10,073 bases of DNA, taken from assembly GCA_934678955.1 (NCBI GenBank), contig CAKUSI010000123.1, forward strand, positions 1-10,073, written 5' to 3'. Made by a program: the position numbers and the translations under genes. A model generated the notes under the pieces. That model saw only the letters and a program-made list of their open reading frames with translations. It ran no database searches and was not told the origin of the DNA. The DNA is from an uncultured Austwickia sp. (GTDB lineage: Bacteria > Actinomycetota > Actinomycetes > Actinomycetales > Dermatophilaceae). Below are positions 1-6,570 of this stretch, piece after piece. How positions within the stretch are numbered: position 1 is the stretch's first letter; each line of letters begins with the position of its first letter.

Positions 1-1
1 G

Positions 2-94
2 ACCCGGGCCGTCCGGGTGGGGCTCGAGACGGCTGGGGTGGAGATCACGCCGTTCGCGCCGGGCCGACTCGGCGTCCGTACCAACGCTGAGTGA
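2..94 (+). CDS. pxpA: 5-oxoprolinase subunit A (LamB/YcsF family), C-terminal fragment
   Basis: Only the last 30 codons are present; the gene begins upstream of the window. The fragment starts TRAVRVGLETAGVEITPF and ends GVRTNAE before TGA at 92-94. The ending 'R.VR..LE.AGVEI.PF' resembles the C-terminus of PxpA/YcsF proteins as I recall it, but 30 residues without catalytic motifs are weak evidence alone. The main support is context. The next gene, 4 bp downstream in the same direction, is a PxpB-PxpC fusion, and PxpA, PxpB and PxpC together form the ATP-dependent enzyme that opens 5-oxoproline to glutamate in the cytoplasm. I infer that this is the first or middle gene of that operon. It could instead be an unrelated neighbour. 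The reading frame is open from base 2 with high GC at third positions. Confidence 0.65.
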   Translation, partial: TRAVRVGLETAGVEITPFAPGRLGVRTNAE

Positions 95-98
95 CGTG

Positions 99-1901
99 AT
101 GCGACTCCTTCCCTGCGGCCGCGACGCGGTGATTCTGGAGTTCGCGGACGGTGTGCAGGTGGGCCGTTACGTAGCGGGCCTGCAGGCGGCGGGGTGGGCC
201 ATTGGCCCTGGACCTCCCGGTGTCATTGGGTCGGGTGTCGTCGAGGTGGTACCCGCGGCGCGGACGCTGATGGTCCGGGCCGGCTCCCCGGCGGCACTGC
301 GAGAGCTGATCCCGTTGCTGCGAGGGGTGAGGCCGGTGGAGCCGGCGCGGCTGCCTGACGACGAGACGCTCGTCGAGGTCGTGTACGACGGCCCAGATCT
401 GGACGACGTCGCGGCGTTTCGAGGGACCAGCCGGGAGGCGGTCGTGGCCGCCCACACAGGCGAGACGTGGTCGGTCGCCTTCTGCGGATTCGCCCCCGGG
501 TTCGCCTACCTCACGAGCCTCCGCGGCGCGCAGGGTGGCTGGGACACCCCCCGATTGGAGAGCCCTCGGACGCAGGTGCCGGCCGGCTCGGTCGGTCTGG
601 CGGGGCCCTACTCCGGCTGCTACCCGACGTCGAGCCCGGGTGGCTGGCGGTTGATCGGGCGCACGAATGCCTCGCTCTGGGACCCGGACGCCGACCCGCC
701 CGCGCTCCTGCGCCCGGGTCGTCGCGTCCGGTTCGTCGACGTGACCGGCCGTCCAGCGCCTGCCCTCGCAAGGACCTCCGCGAAGGATCCCTCGAAGGAC
801 TCCTCGAAGGATTCCGCGAAGGATTCCGCGAAAGCCCCCGCGGGCGACCAGGACCGGACGAGGAAGGCATCGGTTCCGGGTGAGACTAGCTTTGCCCATG
901 AGGGGGCCGTGGAGGTGCTCGACCCCGGTTCTTTGACGCTGGTCGAGGACCTGGGCCGGTTCGGTCACGCGGCAGTCGGCGTGGGCCGCTCCGGTGCCGC
1001 AGACCACGGCGCCCATCGGCTGGCCAACCGGTTGATCGGCAACGACGAGACCGCCGCGACCCTGGAGGTGCTCGCCGGAGGACTACGGCTGCGCGCGCTC
1101 CGGGCGACGGAGATCGCGATCGCCGGTGCGCCGGTGGCCAGTACCGTGGACGGCCGGCCCGCGCCCTTCGCCGAGCCCGTTTTTCTGGCCGCCGGCGCGG
1201 AGCTTCGCCTCGGGCGTCCGAGCCTCGGCCTCCGCAGCTACGTCGCGATCCTCGGCGGGATCGCAGTCGCACCCGTGCTCGGCAGCCGCTCTCGCGACAC
1301 GATCGCCGGGCTCGGGCCTGCGCCGCTGGCGGCCGGTGACCTGCTGGCATCCGGTACGCATGCGGTACGCCCGGCGGACGCCGCCATGGTGGGTTTCGCG
1401 CTGGGGAGCGGCGACGGCCCGGACGCCGTGTCGTGGACCGGCACGACCGCAGCGGGGCGGGAGGCCGCCGCGGCCACCGCCGTCCGCGGACCCCTCGGCG
1501 GAGTGGTCACCCTCACCGGGACCTGGGGACCGCGCGCCGATTGGTTCCAAGCTGCCGCGCGGCGGCTCCTCACCTCGTCGACCTGGACCGTGCGGTCTGA
1601 CAGCGACCGGGTGGGGGTCCGCTGCGATGGACCCACGGTCGAGCGCTTCGTCGCGGGCGAACTTCCCAGCGAGGCGGTCACGCGTGGCAGCATCCAGATC
1701 CCGCCGTCCGGGCAGCCGGTCATCTTCCTGGCGGACGCCCCGACCACTGGCGGCTACCCGGTGATCGGCGTGCTCGACCCCGAGGCCGTGGACGCCCTCG
1801 CCCAAGCGCGTCCCGGCGACGCCATACGTATCGCCCTCGCGGCGCCGCGCTACCCCCACGATCTCAGCGATCTCGATGAGCGCTGCGAGGATTCCCTGTG
1901 A
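99..1901 (+). CDS. pxpBC: 5-oxoprolinase subunits B and C fused in one chain (PxpB-PxpC; KipI-KipA family)
   Basis: Predicted to supply two of the three parts of the ATP-dependent 5-oxoprolinase (5-oxoproline to glutamate). The N-terminal PxpB/KipI domain (about residues 1-220) shows GFAPGFAYL near 130 and PAGSVGLAGPYSGCYP followed by SPGGWRLIGRT at about 161-189. A lysine/aspartate/serine-rich linker (about 222-268) follows. The PxpC/KipA (cyclophilin-like) domain runs to the end, with LVEDLGRFG, GAADHGAHRLANRLIGND, LEVLAGGLRL, VAILGGIAV, SDSDRVGVRCDGP and LPSEAVTRGSIQIPPSGQP. I chose the ATG at 99, giving MRLLPCG, a normal PxpB beginning. GTG at 96 is in frame and would add one residue. The 4-bp gap after the upstream stop, with no clear Shine-Dalgarno sequence, suggests translational coupling. 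At 600 residues it is about the sum of the two subunits plus the linker. Such fusions are known in this family, often annotated '5-oxoprolinase/urea amidolyase family'. No biotin or amidase domain is present, so urea amidolyase activity is not expected. Confidence 0.9.
   Translation: MRLLPCGRDAVILEFADGVQVGRYVAGLQAAGWAIGPGPPGVIGSGVVEVVPAARTLMVRAGSPAALRELIPLLRGVRPVEPARLPDDETLVEVVYDGPDLDDVAAFRGTSREAVVAAHTGETWSVAFCGFAPGFAYLTSLRGAQGGWDTPRLESPRTQVPAGSVGLAGPYSGCYPTSSPGGWRLIGRTNASLWDPDADPPALLRPGRRVRFVDVTGRPAPALARTSAKDPSKDSSKDSAKDSAKAPAGDQDRTRKASVPGETSFAHEGAVEVLDPGSLTLVEDLGRFGHAAVGVGRSGAADHGAHRLANRLIGNDETAATLEVLAGGLRLRALRATEIAIAGAPVASTVDGRPAPFAEPVFLAAGAELRLGRPSLGLRSYVAILGGIAVAPVLGSRSRDTIAGLGPAPLAAGDLLASGTHAVRPADAAMVGFALGSGDGPDAVSWTGTTAAGREAAAATAVRGPLGGVVTLTGTWGPRADWFQAAARRLLTSSTWTVRSDSDRVGVRCDGPTVERFVAGELPSEAVTRGSIQIPPSGQPVIFLADAPTTGGYPVIGVLDPEAVDALAQARPGDAIRIALAAPRYPHDLSDLDERCEDSL
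780..833 (+). repeat. 12-bp in-frame tandem repeat in the PxpB/PxpC linker
   Basis: About 4.5 copies of a 12-bp unit, consensus GCGAAGGATTCC with TCG/GCG, GAC/GAT and CCC/TCC variants, encode AKDP-SKDS-SKDS-AKDS-AK. A degenerate copy with a one-base offset lies just upstream at 768-779. The array sits exactly between the two catalytic domains, so the encoded segment is a charged, probably disordered, spacer whose length can change in four-residue steps. Confidence 0.9.
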
Positions 1902-1912
1902 GGGCGCGGCGG

Positions 1913-1918
1913 TAGGGT
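1913..1918 (+). promoter_or_regulatory. Candidate -10 hexamer for a leaderless transcript of the 1924 gene
   Basis: TAGGGT matches the TANNNT form of an actinobacterial -10 element, and its last base lies five bases before the ATG at 1924. Transcription would then begin at or next to the A of the start codon, the layout of leaderless actinobacterial genes. I see no convincing -35 and no good Shine-Dalgarno sequence. It lies between the pxpBC stop and the next start, so the downstream gene may be transcribed separately as well as by read-through. Confidence 0.4.
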
Positions 1919-1923
1919 GCGCC

Positions 1924-2712
1924 ATGGCCGCGGCGCTGTCCTGGTACGTGCCCCCGAGATTCCCGCTGGTCGAGGTGCTGCCCCACGTGCGGACGCCCGA
2001 GGGGTCGGAGCCGGTGCGCTGGTTCGTCGGCTTCAACGGGCGCGTCGGGCGGCCGGCGGACGAGGTAGCCCTTGGCTGGCGCCTCTGCACGCGCCCCCAC
2101 GGGTCACCGCTGCACGTGGTGGTGTCGACGGAAGCCAGGCGACGAGGACACGACCCGGACGCATCGGGGAGGTGGCGGGCGGCCGGGCTTGCGCTCGACG
2201 GTGCGTTGCCATGGCTGTTCGGATCGGATCCGCCTCGGACGGACGCGAGAGAGTTGCAGGCGCTCACCGATCCCGCGCGGTGGTCACCCACCTTCGTGGT
2301 GATCGGCCCGCATCGGCGGGCCGCGTGGGGTACCCGCGTGCGCAGCGACAGCGCCGGAGATGTGCAGACCGGTGATGCGCGCTCCGGTGATGCGCACTCC
2401 GGTGATGCGCACTCCGGTGATGCGCACGACAAGCGCGTCACATGGGATCTGCATGTCAGGGGTGTGAACTCCAGGAGGGTCCACGGCACAGATGTGCATG
2501 CCGGATACCACGTTGGCGAACGCACCACCGTGGCGTGGGCATCCGTGGGGGTCGACATGACGGCCGTGCCGCTCGCCACGCTGACCGATGGACGCGACTA
2601 CGCGCTGGACCCGCTGGCTCCTCACACGGCTGAGCAGCTGAGGTCGGACTGGGAGCGCTATCTCGCCGAAATCCGGGCGACGAGGTCACATCGTCGGGAC
2701 ACCACGAGTTGA
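1924..2712 (+). CDS. Unrecognised protein with internal GDAHS repeats
   Basis: A 262-residue protein that I do not recognise. High GC at third codon positions across the frame supports real coding. The frame is open back to an ATG at 1876, but that start lies inside pxpBC with no ribosome binding site. The ATG at 1924, just after a TAGGGT hexamer, is preferred and gives MAAALSWYVPPRFPLVEV. Visible regions are a tryptophan- and proline-containing N-terminal half with WFVGFNGRVG and LGWRLCTRP, then TFVVIGPHRRAAWGTRV at about 126-142. After that comes a repeat of GDVQT-GDARS-GDAHS-GDAHS-GDAHD at about 145-169. The C-terminal part contains TVAWASVGVDMTAVPLATLTDG and ends in a helix-like SDWERYLAEIRATRSHRRD. 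There is no signal peptide or membrane segment, so it is probably cytoplasmic. The repeat separates two apparently folded parts. It lies 22 bp after the 5-oxoprolinase gene, which may be an operon link or only a neighbour. The stop codon lies at the edge of the first 27-bp repeat downstream. Confidence 0.75.
   Translation: MAAALSWYVPPRFPLVEVLPHVRTPEGSEPVRWFVGFNGRVGRPADEVALGWRLCTRPHGSPLHVVVSTEARRRGHDPDASGRWRAAGLALDGALPWLFGSDPPRTDARELQALTDPARWSPTFVVIGPHRRAAWGTRVRSDSAGDVQTGDARSGDAHSGDAHSGDAHDKRVTWDLHVRGVNSRRVHGTDVHAGYHVGERTTVAWASVGVDMTAVPLATLTDGRDYALDPLAPHTAEQLRSDWERYLAEIRATRSHRRDTTS
2356..2430 (+). repeat. 15-bp in-frame tandem repeat encoding GDAHS pentapeptides
   Basis: Five consecutive 15-bp units at 2356, 2371, 2386, 2401 and 2416. 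The consensus is GGTGATGCGCACTCC; units three and four are identical, unit two differs by one base, and the outer units are more diverged. They encode GDVQT, GDARS, GDAHS, GDAHS and GDAHD. Identity is highest in the middle, as expected if the array grew by slippage or unequal exchange. Confidence 0.95.
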
Positions 2713-2818
2713 CGTGGTGACGTCACTGAGACGTGTTGACGCGGTGACGTCACTGAGACGAGTTGACGTGGTGACGTCACTGAGACGAGGTGACGTGGTG
2801 ACGTCACTGAGACGTGGC
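2711..2818. repeat. Four 27-bp tandem repeats, each with a perfect 10-bp palindrome, in a convergent intergenic region
   Basis: Units start at 2711, 2738, 2765 and 2792, with no spacers. Each contains GTGACGTCAC (2717-2726, 2744-2753, 2771-2780, 2798-2807) followed by TGAGACG. Units differ from one another at only a few bases, mostly in the last four positions and one C/T near the start. The first unit overlaps the last two bases of the upstream gene's stop codon, and CACGAGTT at 2703-2710 looks like the remnant of an earlier copy. The palindromes could be binding sites for a dimeric regulator. In RNA, neighbouring palindromes could pair into 10-bp stems with 17-base loops, which could help end transcription from both sides. 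Both are inferences. Both strands stay open through the array because 27 is a multiple of three, but I do not think it is coding. Confidence 0.95.
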
Positions 2819-2875
2819 GGGGACGATGAACCCGTGACTCAGCCGCTGTCTGCGCCACACCGGCCGAGTCGGAGA

Positions 2876-3871
2876 TCAGGTCCCCTGCAGGAACGCCTTC
2901 GCCTTCGTGGCCAGCTGCGCCCCCGTCAGCTCGAAGGCTTCCAGCAGCTCTCGCGGCCCGCCGGTCTCTCCGTACCGGTCATCCACCCCGAGCCGCAGCA
3001 CCCGCGTGGGGCGCACCTGAGACAGCAACTCGCACACCGCGCCGCCGAGCCCGCCCGCGATCTGGCCCTCCTCGGCGGTCACGGCGCAGCCGGTCTTGGT
3101 CGCGCTCGCGAGGATCGTCTCTGTGTCCAGCGGCTTCACGGTCGGGACGTGGACGACCTCGGCGGAGATGCCCGCGTCCGCCAGGGCCTTCGCGGCGACC
3201 AAGAGTTCGTACGTCATGGTGCCGGTTCCGATCAGGGACAGATCGGTGCCCTCCTGGAGCACGTACGCCTTCCCGATCTCGAACGGCGACTCCGGCGTGG
3301 AGAAGATGGGTGTCTTGTCCCGGGCGAGACGTAGGTAGCACGGCTTCGGCGAAGCCGCCATCGCCAGCGTCGCCTTCTCGGCCTCGAGCGAGTCGCCGGG
3401 GCACAGGACGACCATGCCGGGCATGATGCGCATCAGCCCGATATCCTCGAGCATCTGATGGGTGGCGCCGTCCGGGCCCGTGATGAGCCCGGCGTGCGAG
3501 CCCACCGTCTTCACCGGCATCTCGTTGAGGCAGGACGTCGTCTTGATCTGCTCCCAACACCGGCCGGGGGAGAAGGCCGCATAGCTGGACGTGAACGGGA
3601 TCTTGCCCATCGCCGCCATACCGGAGGCGACCGTGGCCAGGTTCTGCTCGGCGATGCCGACCTCGATGAAGCGGTCGGGGAACTCCTTCTTGAACAGCGA
3701 CATCTGCGTCGAGTCGGTCAGGTCCGCGCAGAGAGCGAGCACGTTCTCGTCTCGCTTGCCGGCCTCGAGCAGCCCGCGGCCGAACCCCATCCGGATCGGC
3801 TCCTGCTGCACGTCGGGCGAGCCGATCTGCGGGTTGAGCGGGAAGTCGGTACGCGCGTCGGTGGCGGTCAT
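2876..3871 (-). CDS. Transketolase, C-terminal subunit (split transketolase)
   Basis: A 331-residue protein made of the pyrimidine-binding domain and the C-terminal domain of transketolase, which moves two-carbon ketol units between sugar phosphates using thiamine diphosphate. Residues 24-50 (EPIRMGFGRGLLEAGKRDENVLALCADL) open the Pyr domain. FIEVGIAEQNLATVASGMA at about 68-86 carries the Glu expected to activate the thiamine aminopyrimidine. SHAGLITGPDGATHQMLEDIGLMRIMPGM at about 125-153 is the conserved histidine-containing loop. The C-terminal domain starts near residue 190 (SLIGTGTM, then VVHVPTVKPLD and TAEEGQIAGGLGG). It is about half the usual 650-residue single-chain enzyme, and its partner is the gene just upstream. 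Its ATG shares one base with the partner's stop (TGATG), and AAGGAGG precedes the start, so equal production of both halves is likely. The sugar substrate cannot be read from the sequence. The family also includes the C-terminal region of 1-deoxyxylulose-5-phosphate synthase, but the partner subunit fits transketolase better. Confidence 0.93.
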   Translation of the reverse strand: MTATDARTDFPLNPQIGSPDVQQEPIRMGFGRGLLEAGKRDENVLALCADLTDSTQMSLFKKEFPDRFIEVGIAEQNLATVASGMAAMGKIPFTSSYAAFSPGRCWEQIKTTSCLNEMPVKTVGSHAGLITGPDGATHQMLEDIGLMRIMPGMVVLCPGDSLEAEKATLAMAASPKPCYLRLARDKTPIFSTPESPFEIGKAYVLQEGTDLSLIGTGTMTYELLVAAKALADAGISAEVVHVPTVKPLDTETILASATKTGCAVTAEEGQIAGGLGGAVCELLSQVRPTRVLRLGVDDRYGETGGPRELLEAFELTGAQLATKAKAFLQGT

Positions 3872-4752
3872 CAGTTGGCCTCCTTCTCTGCGGCCTTGTA
3901 GTCAAAACCGGCGGCCGGGTCGCTGACGCCCTCCAGCCACTCCTCCGCCTGGGCCTTGCTCGGCGGCTTGCCGTGCCAGCCGAAGTCGTACTCCATGAAG
4001 CGCACCCCCTTGCCGGGGATGGTGTTCGCAATGATCGCGGTCGGCCGGTCGACGACCGCCTTGGCTTCGTCGATCGCGTTGATCAGCGCCCGGCACGAGT
4101 GGCCGTTGCACTCCAGGACGTGCCAGCCGAACGTGCGGAACTTGCCGGCCAGGTCGCCGAGCGGCATGACGTCCTCGGTGCCTCCGTCGATCTGGATGTA
4201 GTTGCGGTCGACGATCGTGATGAGCTGGCCGAGCCCGTACTTGGCGGCGAACATCGCCGCCTCCCAGACGTTGCCCTCGTTGAGCTCCCCGTCCCCCTGG
4301 AGCACGTAGACGAACCGGTGCGGGTTGCGGTCGATGTGCTTGAGCACCCACGCCATGCCGGCTCCCTGCGAGAGGCCCTCGCCCAGCGGGCCGGAAGTGC
4401 TCTCCACGCCGGGCAGGGCCGTGCGCTCGGGGTGCCCCTGCAGACGGGTCCGGAACTTGCGCAGCGTGTGGAGCTCCTCCAGCGGCAGGTAGCCGGCGTG
4501 GGCCAGCGCGGCGTAGAGGATCGGCGCCGTGTGCCCGTGGCTGAGCAGGCAGATGTCCCGCTCTTCCCAGTCCGGGTTGGCGGGGTCGTGGTTGAGGCTG
4601 TGGAAGTACAGGACCGTCAGCATCTCCGCCATGCCGAGAGGCCCCGCGGAGTGCCCGCTGCCTGCCGCGGCCAGCATGTCCATGACCGACGCGCGGAGGG
4701 CCGCGGCGATGTCGTCGAGCTCCGCGATGTCTCGGGTTGCCTGTGTGCTCAT
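3871..4752 (-). CDS. Transketolase, N-terminal subunit (split transketolase)
   Basis: A 293-residue thiamine-diphosphate-binding half of transketolase; with the downstream subunit it would form the active cytoplasmic enzyme. Motifs in order: GSGHSAGPLGMAEML at 31-45, LLSHGHTAPILYAAL at 69-83, GHPERTALPGVESTSGPLGEGLSQGAGMA at 107-134, the metal/diphosphate motif GDGELNEGNVWEAAMFAAKYGLGQLITIVDRNYIQIDG at 153-190, and a C-terminal IPGKGVRFMEYDFGWHGKPPS. The usual SKGH is SHGH here, so the lysine is replaced by histidine. The frame is open to an ATG at 4821, but I chose the ATG at 4752 because GGGGAGGA lies five bases upstream and the extra 23 residues look non-conserved. Split transketolases occur in Archaea and in bacterial catabolic operons such as those for apiose and other unusual sugars. 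No other sugar gene is adjacent, so the pathway is unknown. Confidence 0.93.
   Translation of the reverse strand: MSTQATRDIAELDDIAAALRASVMDMLAAAGSGHSAGPLGMAEMLTVLYFHSLNHDPANPDWEERDICLLSHGHTAPILYAALAHAGYLPLEELHTLRKFRTRLQGHPERTALPGVESTSGPLGEGLSQGAGMAWVLKHIDRNPHRFVYVLQGDGELNEGNVWEAAMFAAKYGLGQLITIVDRNYIQIDGGTEDVMPLGDLAGKFRTFGWHVLECNGHSCRALINAIDEAKAVVDRPTAIIANTIPGKGVRFMEYDFGWHGKPPSKAQAEEWLEGVSDPAAGFDYKAAEKEAN
3879..3885 (-). promoter_or_regulatory. Ribosome binding site of the transketolase C-terminal subunit
   Basis: On the minus strand AAGGAGG lies 7 bases before the ATG at 3871, inside the last codons of the upstream gene. It fixes the start and, with the one-base TGATG overlap, indicates coupled translation of the two transketolase halves. 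Confidence 0.8.
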
Positions 4753-4756
4753 GATG

Positions 4757-4764
4757 TCCTCCCC
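4757..4764 (-). promoter_or_regulatory. Ribosome binding site of the transketolase N-terminal subunit
   Basis: GGGGAGGA on the minus strand is followed by CATC and then the ATG at 4752. This strong site decides the start against the upstream in-frame ATG at 4821. Confidence 0.8.
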
Positions 4765-5075
4765 GGTTCGACCGACGCGAGCCCCCGTGGGCGTCGCGGA
4801 TTGTCGCCGCTGGGGCGGCACCGGGGGAGCGCGGGCTGGGGCCCGGCCGAACGGTCGGGGAGGGCCGCGTGTCTCCGGGACGCGGAGCGCCGTGGGCTCA
4901 CCACTGCGGGGCTCACGGTACCCCTCGCCAGGACATGCCCGCAGTTGTTCCGTCAGGCTCGGGGACCGGTGTCGGCGACGTCACTCTCGGGTTCGCCCCT
5001 CTCCCTTTCGCGCGCTCTTATCCGTCACGACGTGGTGCACCGTTCTCCGTTTCGTGGACCTGGGTCTCGCAGGCT
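4765..5075. other. Non-coding gap upstream of the transketolase operon and downstream of the MFS gene
   Basis: About 310 bp without a gene that I can support. It should hold the minus-strand promoter of the transketolase pair and the end of the MFS transcript. An imperfect hairpin is possible near the transketolase start (CGACGC at about 4780 against GCGTCG near 4794). GGGCTCAC occurs twice around 4900. GACGTCACT at 4977-4985 repeats nine bases of the 27-bp array found downstream of the same operon. I see no clear -35/-10 pair, riboswitch or U-tract terminator. Open frames across it on both strands look like GC-rich chance frames. Confidence 0.6.
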
Positions 5076-6533
5076 TCAGGTTGGTCGACCTCCGGGGGCA
5101 TTCTCATCGGGTGCGCCGCCAGCGGGTGCGTTCCCATCCGGCGCGCGCCCGTCGAGAGCGTCCCCATCGGGTGCGTCCCCATCGAGTGCGCGCCCGTCGA
5201 GAGCGTCCCCGTCGGGAGCGTCGGCGTCGGGAGGATTCGCGCCCTCCGCCCGCTCCCAGGCGTCGTACCGCCAGAAGGCGGGCACCGCCACGGTGACGAT
5301 CGCGAGGACCACGATGACCAGAACACCTCCGGCGATGGTGGTCGTGGCGGCGCCGATGCTGGTGGCGACCCCGCCGTGCAGGACGTCGGCGATCCGCGGC
5401 CCGCCGACGACCACGACGGTGAAGACGCCCTGGAGCCGCCCGCGCACCTCGTCGGCCGCGGCGCCCTGCAGCATCGACTGGCGAAACGCGGCCGAGGCCA
5501 TGTCCGCGGCCCCCGCCGCGACCAGCATCGCGGCCGCCGGCAGCAGCCACGGGTGGGTGTGGCCGCCTGCCAGGGACGCGAAGCCGCCGAAGCCGACGAT
5601 GAAGGCGCCCCAGAGCGCGATGCAGACGACGACCGCGCGGCCGTGATGGCGTACTCGACTCACCCACCCCGAGAACACACCGCCGAGGACGGCCCCGACC
5701 GGGATCGCCGCGAACAAGACGGCGAACGCGAACCCGCCCGCGGGCGGCCCCCCGAAGTCCACCTGCGCCATCTCCGGGAACAAGGCCCGGGGCATCCCGA
5801 ACACCATCGCGATGATGTCGACGAGGAAGCTCATGAGCAGTACGGGGTGGCGGGCTACGTACGCGAAACCGTCGATCACCGAACGCAGCCCGGGGGCGCG
5901 GGCCCTGCTCGGCACCCCGCCGTCCCGACGATCCACCGGGAGCGGCGGGAGGCGCCATACCGCCGCAAGTGTGGCGAACAGTGTGATCGAGTCCACGAGG
6001 TAGAGCGAGGCGTACCCGAGCACGGGGATCATCGCCCCGCCGATCAGCGGCCCCGCGATCCCGCCAGCCATGAGCACGGTCATGTTCAGGGAGTTCGCGG
6101 CGGGCAGCTGTCCGATCGGGAGCAGGGCGGGCAGGATCGCGCTGCGCAGCGGTTGGTTGACCGCGAAGAACGCCTGCTGCAGCGAGAACAGGGAGAGGAG
6201 CAGCCACGGATTCGTCGACCCGACCGCGGCCTGGGCCCAGAACGCCACGGAGGTCCCGATCAGCCCCCACGTGGTGATGACCAGCAACCGGCGCCGGTCG
6301 ACGTGGTCGGCCAACGCGCCGCCCCACAGACCGAAAACGATGAGCGGTACGAGTCCGAAGAGCCCGCTCAACCCGACGTACGCCGAACTGCCGGTGTCGG
6401 CGTACAGCTGCGCCGGCACGGCGACCACGGTCAGCTGCGCGCCGATCACGGTGACGATGCCCGCGAGCCACAGCCTGCGGAAGTGATCGTTGGCGAGTGG
6501 CCGGGAGTCGGCCAGCAGGTGGCGGATGCTCAC
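5076..6533 (-). CDS. MFS permease (EntS-like / MFS_3 type) with a repetitive acidic C-terminal tail
   Basis: A 485-residue major facilitator superfamily protein, expected in the cytoplasmic membrane. Hydrophobic segments run from about residue 21 to 420, compatible with 12 helices. The loop-2 motif GLWGGALADHVDRRRLLVITTWG at about 68-90 is the MFS motif A. FSLQQAFFAVNQPLRSAILPALLP and the LNMTVLMAGGIAGPLIGGAMI segment resemble the enterobactin-exporter-like branch, so drug or small-metabolite efflux is a reasonable guess, but the substrate is unknown. After WRYDAWERAEG near residue 430 the protein continues for about 50 residues of pentapeptide repeats rich in Asp, Ala, Gly and Pro, probably a disordered cytoplasmic tail. 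The start is GTG at 6533, with GGTAGGTGCGCC before it; this may act as a weak ribosome binding site or, less well spaced, as a -10 element. It is divergent from the TauE/SafE gene across 141 bp. Confidence 0.9.
   Translation of the reverse strand: MSIRHLLADSRPLANDHFRRLWLAGIVTVIGAQLTVVAVPAQLYADTGSSAYVGLSGLFGLVPLIVFGLWGGALADHVDRRRLLVITTWGLIGTSVAFWAQAAVGSTNPWLLLSLFSLQQAFFAVNQPLRSAILPALLPIGQLPAANSLNMTVLMAGGIAGPLIGGAMIPVLGYASLYLVDSITLFATLAAVWRLPPLPVDRRDGGVPSRARAPGLRSVIDGFAYVARHPVLLMSFLVDIIAMVFGMPRALFPEMAQVDFGGPPAGGFAFAVLFAAIPVGAVLGGVFSGWVSRVRHHGRAVVVCIALWGAFIVGFGGFASLAGGHTHPWLLPAAAMLVAAGAADMASAAFRQSMLQGAAADEVRGRLQGVFTVVVVGGPRIADVLHGGVATSIGAATTTIAGGVLVIVVLAIVTVAVPAFWRYDAWERAEGANPPDADAPDGDALDGRALDGDAPDGDALDGRAPDGNAPAGGAPDENAPGGRPT
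5088..5222 (-). repeat. 15-bp in-frame repeat array forming the MFS C-terminal tail (nine pentapeptides)
   Basis: Residues 438-482 of the permease are nine five-residue units in a row: DAPDG, DALDG, RALDG, DAPDG, DALDG, RAPDG, NAPAG, GAPDE, NAPGG. At the DNA level these are 15-bp units. The first six are closely alike and the last three more diverged toward the stop codon. The array adds a highly acidic tail to a membrane protein whose family usually ends soon after helix 12. Confidence 0.93.
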
Positions 6534-6570
6534 GGCGCACCTACCGGACTCGGCCGGTCCCCTGTCGAAG

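Noticed and set aside
99..1901. Urea amidolyase / allophanate hydrolase
   Set aside because: The subunit 1/2-like domains match, but there is no biotin carboxylase, biotinyl or amidase domain, and the upstream fragment fits PxpA. 5-oxoprolinase is the better call.
1876..1923. Earlier ATG start at 1876 for the unrecognised gene
   Set aside because: It lies inside the end of pxpBC with no ribosome binding site. The ATG at 1924 has a well-placed TAGGGT hexamer and begins a more natural N-terminus.
1083..2579. 498-residue minus-strand open frame opposite pxpBC and the unknown gene
   Set aside because: It crosses two supported plus-strand genes and their boundary, has no recognisable domain, and its composition is that of an antisense shadow.
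2711..2818. CRISPR array
   Set aside because: The 27-bp units are directly adjacent with no spacers, only four copies exist, and no cas genes are present.
2714..3334. Coding sequence made from the 27-bp repeats (VTSLRR-type peptides on either strand)
   Set aside because: Nine-codon periodicity keeps both strands open by itself. The plus-strand frame runs into the antisense of transketolase and has no ribosome binding site.
4753..4821. Upstream ATG at 4821 for the transketolase N subunit
   Set aside because: The GGGGAGGA site directly before the ATG at 4752 would lie inside the gene, and the extra 23 residues show no family similarity.
3973..5646. 557-residue plus-strand open frame opposite the transketolase N subunit and MFS tail
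   Set aside because: It spans two clear minus-strand genes and the gap between them, and shows no motif.
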